64,000 nt of DNA, taken from positions 1,798,001-1,862,000 of the forward strand of contig OW818687.1 in assembly GCA_942493275.1 (NCBI GenBank). The letters are read 5' to 3'. Below are positions 31,400 to 38,925 of this stretch, in pieces (within the stretch, counting starts at the first letter, position 1; every line of letters begins with the position of its first letter). Source of the stretch: G942493275 sp942493275. GTDB lineage: Bacteria > Actinomycetota > Coriobacteriia > Anaerosomatales > PHET01. The notes under the pieces are model-generated. The model ran no database searches. It saw nothing but the letters and a program-made list of their open reading frames with translations, and was not told the DNA's origin. The position numbers and the translations under genes were made by a program.

Positions 31400-34114
31400 C
31401 TACAGCGGCTCCACTCGGACTGACGTCACCTTCAACCCGGGAATCTTCGCCTGGGGGTCGAGTGCCCCTCCGGTGAGCCGGTTGGCTGGAGCGTCCGCGA
31501 AGTGGAACGGCATGTAGACCACGCCGCGCTTCGTGGGGTGTTCCCCGCCCGTCCGCGCGACGACGTCCACCGAGCCGTGCTGGCTTGTGACCCGTACTCG
31601 CGCGCAGTCGTCGATGCCGAGTTCGGCAGCGTCTCCTGGGTGCATCGTCAGGTACGCGCTATCCGCCAACTCCGACAGGCCCTGTGACCGCGACGTCATC
31701 GTGTTGGTGTGGAAGTTCCACAGGTCGCGGCCGGTCGTGAGGATGAGCGGGCGCTCGGGGCGTGGCTGGTCCGGGGCGGGGACGTGGTCGACGGCGAGGA
31801 ACACGCCGCGGCCGCGGGTGAAGCGCTCGGTGTGCAGGATCGGGGTGCCGGGATGACTGTCGTCGGGGCACGGCCACTGGATGCCGCCCTCGCGTTCGAG
31901 GCGCCGGTAGCTGACTCCGCCGTACTGCGGCGTGACCGCCGACATCTCGTTCATGACGCCCGAGGGCGAATCGTACTCAGCCTCCACGCCGAGACGGGCG
32001 GAGAGGTCCAAGATGATGTCGAGGTCGGTGCGAGCATCCGCCGGGGGCTCGACCACCTTGTTCACCCGGTTGATCGTGCGGTCGGTGTTGGTGAAGGTGC
32101 CGTCCTTCTCAAGGAAACACGCCGCCGGCAGAACCACGTCGGCGAAGGCTGCGGTCTCGGTGAGGAAGATGTCTTGGACCACCAGGAAGTCGAGCGCTTC
32201 GAGAGCGCGGATGACATGCTCCTGGTCCGGGTCGGCCACAACGGGGTTCTCGCCCATGACGTAGAGCGCCTTGAGTTCGCCTTCGACGGCGGCATCCATC
32301 ATCTCGACGAGTGTCAGTCCCGGTTCCGTCGGGAGCTCCAGATCCGTCTCCCACAGCTCGCAGACCTGGTCGACGTTCTCTCGATTCGAGAGGGGTTGGT
32401 ACCCGGGAAGGCAGTTGGGGAGGCACGCGAGGTCGCATGCGCCCTGGACGTTGTTCTGGCCTCGCAGCGGGTTCACTCCGGTACCCGGGCGTCCGATGTT
32501 GCCGGTGGCCATCGCGAGGTTCGCAAGCGCCCGGACTTGGTCGGTCCCCGAGACGTGCTGGGTGACGCCCATCGCAAACACGATTGAGGCGCGCTCGGCG
32601 GTGCCGTACGCGATCGCGAGCTCCCGGATGTCGTCCACGGTGATGCCGCAGGTCTCGGCGGCCCATTCGAGGTCGTAGTCGGCGACGAGCGTGCGGAGCG
32701 CCTCGAAGCCCTCGGTCCTCTCGGAGATGAAGGGTTGGTCGAGCAGGTCCTCGTCGATGATCACCTTGAGCATCGCGTTGAACAGCGCGACGTTGGTACC
32801 CGGCGTCACGGCGATGTGGCGCTCGGCGTGATCGGCGAGCCCGATGCGCCGCGGGTCGACCACGTAGATGCGTGTGCCGCTCTTGGCGGCCTTCTTGAGC
32901 TCCACGCCGATGATCGGGTGGGCCTCGGTCGTGTTCGAGCCTATGCACAAGACGACGTCTGCCTCATGAAGATCGGCGATCGAGTTGGTCATCGCCCCGC
33001 TCCCGAATGCTGCGGCCAGACCGGCCACCGTGGAGCTGTGTCAAAGACGTGCGCAGTGGTCGATGTTGTGCGTGCCGATGCCGGCCCTCATCAACTTCTG
33101 GAACAGGTAGTTCTCCTCGTTGGTGCACTTGGCCGAGGCAAGCGCACCGACCGCGTGGGGTCCGGCGGTGTCACGCACCTCGGCCAGCTTCTCGGCCACG
33201 AGGGCGAGGGCCTCGTCCCACGTCGCCTCGACCAGGTCGCCGTCGCGGCGCACGAGCGGCGTTGTCAGGCGGTCGGCGTGGCCGGCGAAGCTCCAGCCGT
33301 ACCGACCCTTCGCGCACAGGTTCCCGAAGTTGGGACCCGCATCGAGGGGCGCGCGGGTGCCGACGATGCGGTCGCCCCGCTTAGCGTACTCGATCGTGCA
33401 CCCGACTCCGCAGTAGCCGCAGGTGCTCCGGACCCAGGTGACCTCCCAGTCGCGCCCCTTGAACCGGCTCGGCTTGTCGGTGAGCGCACCCGTGGGGCAG
33501 GTGGAAACGCACTGGCCGCAGAACTCGCAGCCGGCGTCGAGCAGCGAGACCCCGAAGGGGGTGTCGGGGAGGGCCTCGAAGCCACGGCCGGTGAAGCCGT
33601 AGACGTCGCAGCCTTGGACCTCGTGACAGATGCGGACGCAGCGACCGCACGAGATGCACTTCGCGTAGTCGCGTTCGATGAGCGGGTTGTCGTCATCCGC
33701 GACGACGTGATGCTTCTCGCCGGCGAATGACATCATCTCGATGCCGTGCTCGTACGCCGCGTTTTGCAGGCCGCAGCGCCCGGTGCTCTCGCAGGTCAGA
33801 CACTCGACCTTGTGGTCCGAGAGGAGCAGCTCTACCACGGACTTACGCAGCTCGAATATCTCGGCATCCGTGGTGGTGACCACCATCCCGTCGCAAGCCG
33901 CGGTGGTGCACGACGCCGGGAAGCCGCGGAGGCCCTCGATGCGTACGATGCACATCCGGCAGCCGCCGAACGGCTTCAGGCGCGGGTCGTGGCAGAGCGT
34001 GGGGATGTGCGCCCCCGCCTCACGGCACGCTTCGAGCACCGTCGCGTCCGGCCTCGCCGAGTGCTCGACGCCGTCGATGGTGATCGTGATGCGGTTGTCT
34101 GCTGTCCGGGTCAC
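31400..34114 (-). CDS. fdhA: Selenocysteine-containing formate dehydrogenase catalytic subunit
   Basis: Molybdenum/tungsten bis-MGD formate dehydrogenase, 904 aa when the in-frame TGA at 33043-33041 is read as selenocysteine (Sec358). The residues around it, DHCARL-Sec-HSSTVAGL, match the active site of known formate dehydrogenases. N-terminus: NuoG-like [2Fe-2S] ferredoxin (CHDPRLKPFGGCRMC), His/Cys [4Fe-4S] site (HKVECLTCESTGRCG) and two ferredoxin motifs (CISCGRCVRIC, CEFCGQCVSTC). The Mo-domain [4Fe-4S] site is CGYCGVGCTIEY. It interconverts formate and CO2 and passes electrons to the NuoE/F-like subunits encoded upstream. The ATG overlaps the CBS gene stop by 4 nt. A standard gene caller would split it into 33041-34114 and 31400-33028. 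Confidence 0.93.
32999..33043 (-). promoter_or_regulatory. Bacterial SECIS element for selenocysteine insertion in fdhA
   Basis: Directly after the UGA the RNA can form an outer stem GCUCC/GGAGC (33036-33032 with 33003-32999) and an inner six-pair stem GUGGCC/GGCCGC. The apical loop is GGUCU (33022-33018). The loop sequence and the 18-nt distance from UGA to loop agree with my recollection of the E. coli fdhF element recognised by SelB. Confidence 0.85.
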
Positions 34115-34539
34115 ATCTTTCCTCTGCGCAAGACGCGGACCTCGCCCTCGACCAGCACGCAGTCGATGAGCTCCTTGGTGAACGCGGCGATGTCGGAGGT
34201 TGAGACGATGCCGACTGGGACGCCGTTTTCGACGACGGGCAGCCGGCGCATCGCGAGCCCTCTGAGGACACGCACGGCCTGGAGCAGGTCCATGTCGGGT
34301 TCGAGCGGGACGAAGTCGGTGAACATGATCTCGCTCACGAGCACCTTGTTAGGGTCCTCTCCGTCCGCGATCGCCGTGTGGGTGATCTGGCGGTCGGTGA
34401 TGATGCCGACAAGTTCGCTGCCCCTGGTGACGAGGATCGAGCCGACAGCCTCCTCGCGCATGCGGCAGGCGATCTGGGTGATCGTCGAGTCGCTGGGCAT
34501 GGCGACGACCCGGGCGGTCATGATGTCTCTGACCTTCAT
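34111..34539 (-). CDS. CBS-domain pair protein
   Basis: Stand-alone tandem CBS (Bateman) module, 142 aa: first repeat VRDIMTARVVAMPSDSTITQ ... LVGIITDRQIT, second VSEIMFTDFVPLEPDMDLLQ ... PVGIVSTSDIAAF. CBS pairs usually bind adenine nucleotides. It lies between the NuoF-like subunit and fdhA, overlaps fdhA by 4 nt, and so should be made with the formate dehydrogenase. A regulatory or assembly role on that complex is inference. Confidence 0.88.
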   Translation of the reverse strand: MKVRDIMTARVVAMPSDSTITQIACRMREEAVGSILVTRGSELVGIITDRQITHTAIADGEDPNKVLVSEIMFTDFVPLEPDMDLLQAVRVLRGLAMRRLPVVENGVPVGIVSTSDIAAFTKELIDCVLVEGEVRVLRRGKM

Positions 34540-34554
34540 CTCGGCCTCCTCGGC

Positions 34555-36372
34555 TTACACGCGTTCGATCGCGTGGAACGGGCAGCGTTCCATGCAGATG
34601 CCGCACTTGATACAGATGTCCGGGTCGATGTGGTGGATCTCTTTGGTCGAGCCCGTGATGGCGCTTGCCGGGCAGGCCTTCTTGCACACGCCGCAGCCAC
34701 GGCACTTCTCGGGGATGACGACGTAGCTGGAGAGCGCGGCGCAGGCGCATGCGCGGCACCGGCGGTCTCGGATGTGCTCCTCGTACTCCTCGCGGTAGTA
34801 GCGCAGCGTGGTGAGCACCGGGTTGGGGGCCGTTCCGCCGAGCGCGCAGAGCGATGCGTTCTGCACCACGTGGGCGAGCCGCTCGAGCTCCTCGATGTCG
34901 CCCTCGACGCCCTTGCCCTCGGTGATGCGGGTGACGAGCTCGAGCATTCGCTTGGTGCCGATGCGGCAGGGAACGCATTTGCCGCACGACTCCTCCTGGG
35001 TGAACGCGAGGAAGTAGCGAGCGAGCTCGACCATGCACGTGCCCTGGTCCACCACCACGAGGCCGCCCGAGCCCACGATCGCGCCGGCCGCCGAGAGGGC
35101 GTCGTACTCGATGGGGGTGTCGAACAACTCATGCGGGATGCAGCCGCCGCTCGGTCCACCGATCTGGACCGCCTTGGCCGGGCGCCCATCGGTGCAGCCT
35201 CCGCCGACCTCGTCGACCATCTCGTGGATCGTGAGGCCGAAAGGCACCTCGACGAGCCCCGTGTGCTTCACGTGTCCGGTGAGCGCGAAGACCTTGGTCC
35301 CGCGGCTCGTGCCGGTTCCTATCGCCTGATACGCGTCAGCTCCGTGCCGGATGATCCAGGCGACGTTGGCGAGCGTCTCGACGTTGTTGATACAGGTGGG
35401 TCGTCCCCAGAGCCCCTCGGTGGTCGGGTACGGGGGACGAGGACGCGGCATGCCACGGTGGCCCTCCACCGAGGCGATGAGCGCGGTCTCCTCGCCGCAC
35501 ACGAACGCTCCGGCGCCCTCGCGCACCTCGACGGTGAAGTCGACGCCGCTCCCCATAAGGTCGATGCCGAGAAGCCCGCGCTCCTCGGCATCGCGGATCG
35601 CCTTGCGCAGCCGCATGACCGCGAGGGGGTACTCCGCGCGGACGTAGACGTAGCCTCGGGTCGCGCCGATGGCGTACGCGGCGATCGCCATGCCTTCGAG
35701 CACCGCGTGAGGGTCGCCTTCGAGCACGGCCCGGTCCATGAACGCACCGGGATCGCCTTCGTCGGCGTTGCAGATCATGTACTTGAGGTCGGCCGCCGAC
35801 TCCCGGGCCAGCCGCCACTTGAGGCCGGTCGAGAAGCCGGCACCGCCGCGACCCCTGAGCCCCGACGCGAGCACCGTCTCGATCACCCGGGCCGGCTCCA
35901 TCGAGGTGACGACGGTGCGCAGTGACTCGTAGGCGTGCGCGCCGAGCGCGGAGTCGAGATCCTCGGGGTCGATCACGCCGCTGTTACGCAGCACGATGCG
36001 CTGCTGGCGGGAGTTGAAGGGGACGTCGTCGTAGCGCACGATCGGCTCATCGCCGGCGTCTTCTCGGTAGAGAAGGGAGTCGACCGGCTCCCCGTCGCCG
36101 AACAGCGAGGCGATGATCCGGTCGGCGCCGTTCACGTCGGTGGCCGGGTAGAAGACGCCGTCGGCGCCCACGACTACGACAGGTCCTTGCGCGCACAGGC
36201 CGTGGCAGCCGGTCCTGATGACTCGCATCGTCTCGCCGGCCGAGTGCTCGGCAATCGCGGCCTCGAAACGCTCGGCAATCTCCACCGACCCGTTGGCCAT
36301 GCAGGCCGAGCCCGTGCATACGCGCACCTCTGTCACGCCGGTGACGGCGGTGATGTCGTTCATGCGCGTCAT
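34555..36372 (-). CDS. NuoF/HydB-like NAD(P)H-binding flavoprotein of the formate dehydrogenase complex
   Basis: The 605-aa diaphorase subunit is of the type found in electron-bifurcating hydrogenases and formate dehydrogenases (HydB/HylB). In order: thioredoxin-like [2Fe-2S] domain (Cys19, 24, 56, 60), FMN/NADH domain (GLRGRGGAGFSTGLKW, NADEGDPGAFMDR, GAFVCGEETAL), N3-type [4Fe-4S] site (ESCGKCVPCRIGTKR) and two C-terminal ferredoxin motifs (CRGCGVCKKACP, CIKCGICMERCP). The extra C-terminal ferredoxin domain distinguishes it from complex I NuoF. It probably exchanges electrons between NAD(P) and FdhA, possibly with ferredoxin. Overlaps the NuoE-like gene by 4 nt. Confidence 0.93.
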   Translation of the reverse strand: MTRMNDITAVTGVTEVRVCTGSACMANGSVEIAERFEAAIAEHSAGETMRVIRTGCHGLCAQGPVVVVGADGVFYPATDVNGADRIIASLFGDGEPVDSLLYREDAGDEPIVRYDDVPFNSRQQRIVLRNSGVIDPEDLDSALGAHAYESLRTVVTSMEPARVIETVLASGLRGRGGAGFSTGLKWRLARESAADLKYMICNADEGDPGAFMDRAVLEGDPHAVLEGMAIAAYAIGATRGYVYVRAEYPLAVMRLRKAIRDAEERGLLGIDLMGSGVDFTVEVREGAGAFVCGEETALIASVEGHRGMPRPRPPYPTTEGLWGRPTCINNVETLANVAWIIRHGADAYQAIGTGTSRGTKVFALTGHVKHTGLVEVPFGLTIHEMVDEVGGGCTDGRPAKAVQIGGPSGGCIPHELFDTPIEYDALSAAGAIVGSGGLVVVDQGTCMVELARYFLAFTQEESCGKCVPCRIGTKRMLELVTRITEGKGVEGDIEELERLAHVVQNASLCALGGTAPNPVLTTLRYYREEYEEHIRDRRCRACACAALSSYVVIPEKCRGCGVCKKACPASAITGSTKEIHHIDPDICIKCGICMERCPFHAIERV

Positions 36373-36875
36373 CGGGGCGCCTCACGCATCAGCTGCCTGC
36401 CGAGGCGGCGCGCGGCGCTCGCGTCGAGCTGGCCGTGGACCTGCTCGTCGATCACGACGACCGGCGCAAGTCCGCAGCAGCCGACGCACGCGACGCTCTC
36501 GACGGTGAAGCGCAGGTCCTCGGAGGTCTCGCCCACGCCGACCTTGAGTTCGTCAGTGACCGCGCGGGTCACTTCGGGCGCGCCGGCGACGTGGCAGGCG
36601 GTGCCGTGACACACGCGGACCACGGTCTTGCCGCGCGGTGTGAGGTGAAACTGCGTGTAGAACGTGGTGACGCCGTAGACCTCGGCCGGTGGCAACCCCC
36701 GGCGCTCGGCCACGTGCATCAGGACCTCGGCGGGGAGGTAGCCGTAGACGGCCTGGGCCTTCTGGAGCACGGGGATCAGCGCGCCGGGGTCGCCGGCGTA
36801 CTCCTCGAGCACGGGGTCCAGAAGCGTCAGGTCGATGTCGGGGCTTTCGCCGCTGTGGCAGGTGCATTCGTGCAT
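36369..36875 (-). CDS. NuoE/HydC-like [2Fe-2S] subunit of the formate dehydrogenase complex
   Basis: Thioredoxin-like [2Fe-2S] subunit, 168 aa. The cluster ligands are in RVCHGTACHVAG and ACVGCCGLAP, and the helical N-terminal domain has YGYLPAEVLMHVAERRGLP. It normally forms a unit with the NuoF-like protein encoded next. Its first residues are Cys/His-rich (MHECTCHSGE). It starts only 15 nt after fhs, so it is very likely in the same transcript. Confidence 0.92.
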   Translation of the reverse strand: MHECTCHSGESPDIDLTLLDPVLEEYAGDPGALIPVLQKAQAVYGYLPAEVLMHVAERRGLPPAEVYGVTTFYTQFHLTPRGKTVVRVCHGTACHVAGAPEVTRAVTDELKVGVGETSEDLRFTVESVACVGCCGLAPVVVIDEQVHGQLDASAARRLGRQLMREAPR

Positions 36876-36890
36876 CGGTGAGGTCGCGGG

Positions 36891-38585
36891 CTAGAAGAGG
36901 CCCACGACGTTGCCGTTCTCGTCGAGGTCGATGGAGTCGCCCGCCGGGAACTTGGGGAGTCCCGGCATCGTGCGCATGTCGCCGCAAAGCGGGTAGAGGA
37001 AGCCGGCTCCGACGCTTGCGCGGACGTCGCGGATGGGGAGACGCCAACCGGTGGGGCGACCCTTGAGTGTGGGGTCGTGCGAGAGCGACAGGTGGGTCTT
37101 GGCCATGCAGATGGGCAGGTGCGCGTAGCCGAGGTCGGTGTAGAGCTTGATCTTGGCCTCGGCAGCGGGGAGGTAGTCGACCCCGTCGGCGCCGTAGATC
37201 TCGGTGGCGATGGCTTCGATCTTCTCTTTGATGGAGGCCTCGTCCGGATACAGGAGCTTGAACTCCTTGGGGAGCTCGCAGGCCGCGACGATGGCCTCGG
37301 CGAGCTCGGCGCCGCCCGCGCCGCCCTCGGCGTGCACCTTGTGGGTGACGGCGAAGTCGGCACCCGCGGCAAGCGCACGCTCCTTGATGAAGGTGTGCTC
37401 GGCGTCGGTGTCAGTGGGGAAGTGGTTGACCGCGACGACCACCGGGACGCCGAACTTCTTCATGTTCTCAATGTGCTTCTCGAGGTTGACGATGCCCTCG
37501 CCGAGCGACTCGAGGTCCTCGGTCTTGAGGCGCTCGTCCATCGGCTTGCCGGGGGTGACCTCGAACTTGCCCGAGGCGGCCTTGAGTGCGCGGACCGTCG
37601 CGACGATGACAACGCAGTCCGGGGTGAGGCCCGAGGCGCGGCACTTGATGTTCATGAACTTCTCGGCACCCATGTCGGCTCCGAAGCCGGACTCCGTGAC
37701 GACGTAGTCGGCGATCTTGAGCGCGATCTTGTCGGCGATGATCGAGTTGTTGCCCTGCGCGATGTTGGCGAACGGACCCGCGTGTACGAAGACCGCCCCG
37801 CCCGCGAGGTTCTGCATGAGGTTGGGCTTGATCGCGTCCTTCATCAGGACCGCCATCGCGCCGGCGCACTTGAGGTCCTCGGCGGTGACCGGCTGACCCG
37901 AGCGGTTGGTGCCGATGACGATGCGCCCGAGGCGCTCGCGCATGTCCTTGAGGTCGGTGGCCATCGCGAGCACCGCCATGACTTCCGAGGCGACCGAGAT
38001 GTCGAAGCCGGTCTCACGGGGCACGCCGTCCATCTTGCCGCCGAGGCCCACCACGGTGTTGCGCAGCGCGCGGTCATTCAGGTCCACCACGCGGCGCCAC
38101 GTGATCGAGTACGGGTCGATGTCGAGGTCATTTCCCTGGTAGATGTGGTTGTCGATGTAGGCCGAGAGCAGGTTGTTGGCCATGGTGACCGCGTGCACGT
38201 CACCGGTGAGGTGCAGGTTGAAGTCCTCCATGGGGATGACCTGCGAGTAGCCGCCGCCCGCCGCGCCGCCCTTGATGCCGAAGACCGGGCCGAGCGAAGG
38301 CTGCCGAATGCAGGTGATGACGTTCTTGCCGATGTGCTTGAGCGCCTGGCCGAGGCCGACGGTGGTGACTGTCTTGCCCTCGCCGAGCGGGGTGGGGTTG
38401 ATGGCGGTGACGTCGACGTAGCGACCCTGCGGGCGGTCGGCGAGCTTGTCGAGCACCTCGAGCGAGACCTTGGCCTTGTAGCGGCCGTAGAGCTCGAGGT
38501 CGTCCTCGGTGATGCCGATCTCGGCGGCTACCTCGGTGATGAGGCGTGGGGTTGCCTCCTGGGCGATCTGCAGGTCCGACTTCAT
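36891..38585 (-). CDS. fhs: Formate-tetrahydrofolate ligase
   Basis: Catalyses formate + THF + ATP to 10-formyl-THF, 564 aa, the usual length. Nucleotide-binding motif TPLGEGKTVTTVGL (65-78), with GPVFGIKGGAAGGGYSQV and FANIAQGNNSI typical. It supplies formyl groups for purine synthesis and is the second step of the methyl branch of the Wood-Ljungdahl pathway. The ATG has GAGGAG upstream. It is the first gene of an apparent operon with the formate dehydrogenase, behind a ZTP-type riboswitch. Confidence 0.96.
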   Translation of the reverse strand: MKSDLQIAQEATPRLITEVAAEIGITEDDLELYGRYKAKVSLEVLDKLADRPQGRYVDVTAINPTPLGEGKTVTTVGLGQALKHIGKNVITCIRQPSLGPVFGIKGGAAGGGYSQVIPMEDFNLHLTGDVHAVTMANNLLSAYIDNHIYQGNDLDIDPYSITWRRVVDLNDRALRNTVVGLGGKMDGVPRETGFDISVASEVMAVLAMATDLKDMRERLGRIVIGTNRSGQPVTAEDLKCAGAMAVLMKDAIKPNLMQNLAGGAVFVHAGPFANIAQGNNSIIADKIALKIADYVVTESGFGADMGAEKFMNIKCRASGLTPDCVVIVATVRALKAASGKFEVTPGKPMDERLKTEDLESLGEGIVNLEKHIENMKKFGVPVVVAVNHFPTDTDAEHTFIKERALAAGADFAVTHKVHAEGGAGGAELAEAIVAACELPKEFKLLYPDEASIKEKIEAIATEIYGADGVDYLPAAEAKIKLYTDLGYAHLPICMAKTHLSLSHDPTLKGRPTGWRLPIRDVRASVGAGFLYPLCGDMRTMPGLPKFPAGDSIDLDENGNVVGLF

Positions 38586-38670
38586 CGGGCACTCCTCAAC
38601 GTGGTCGCGTCGGTCAGGTGCGCATACCGCAAAGATGGGTCGATTCTACTTTCCGAATATGCGGTCGCGG

Positions 38671-38753
38671 AAAACGAAAAACAGACCATCTCGGCCTCCT
38701 TTCGAAGAGCCCAGACGGTCGGCTCTTGCGTAGGAGGCTTCCCGATGGTCTGT
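38671..38753 (-). terminator. Riboswitch-controlled terminator in the fhs leader
   Basis: ACAGACCATC (38753-38744) pairs perfectly with GATGGTCTGT (38690-38681). The inner pairing GCCTCCT-type/AGGAGGC (38738-38732 with 38700-38694) extends it, and TTTTCGTTTT follows. The 5' arm uses the P2 and P1 3' strands of the aptamer, so the two structures exclude each other. Ligand binding would then allow read-through (an ON switch). Confidence 0.75.
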
Positions 38754-38776
38754 CCATCTTGATTCCGTCAGAAGCC
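38705..38776 (-). ncRNA. ZTP/ZMP (pfl) riboswitch aptamer upstream of fhs
   Basis: Minus-strand leader RNA. P1 is GGCUUC/GAAGCC (38776-38771 with 38742-38737). UGACGG follows, and P2 is GAUGG-ACAGA-CCAUC followed by GGGAAGC. P3 is AAGAGCC/GGCUCUU closing a loop with CCGUCUGGGC. These match the pfl consensus elements UGAC-GG, a GGUGG/CCACC-type P2 hairpin, GGGGAGC and CCGCCUGGGC with few changes. fhs is a classic gene for this riboswitch class. ZTP accumulates when 10-formyl-THF is low. Identified by eye; a covariance search would settle it. Confidence 0.75.
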
Positions 38777-38809
38777 GGCCACCACGGCGTCGAGGGGACG
38801 CGTCGTGGC

Positions 38810-38838
38810 CCGATATGTGGTTGCTGTCATGATGTCAG
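38810..38838 (-). promoter_or_regulatory. Weak promoter candidate for the fhs-fdhA operon
   Basis: CTGACA (38838-38833) and TATCGG (38815-38810) with a 17-nt spacer, about 35 nt before the aptamer. A hairpin GGCCAC.../...GTGGCC (38810-38775) lies between. The rest of the 340-nt gap up to argS shows no gene and no clear argS promoter. Confidence 0.3.
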
Positions 38839-38925
38839 GGAGTGGCGCAGACTGCAATCGGGGGAAACGAAAATGGTACCCTGTACGCCCGCATCGTTCG
38901 CGCGTGATGAAAGGTTCCCCCAGTC

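Noticed and set aside
33041..33043. Stop codon splitting the formate dehydrogenase into two genes or a pseudogene
   Set aside because: It is a TGA at the exact selenocysteine position, with a bacterial SECIS hairpin and intact coding on both sides.
37077..38762. 561-codon open frame antisense to fhs
   Set aside because: Shadow frame of a high-GC gene. It resembles no known family, and the minus-strand fhs is unmistakable.
38671..38776. THF riboswitch or plain attenuator as the identity of the fhs leader
   Set aside because: The ordered elements fit the pfl/ZTP consensus better than the THF-I layout; a simple terminator would not explain the P1/P2/P3 arrangement.
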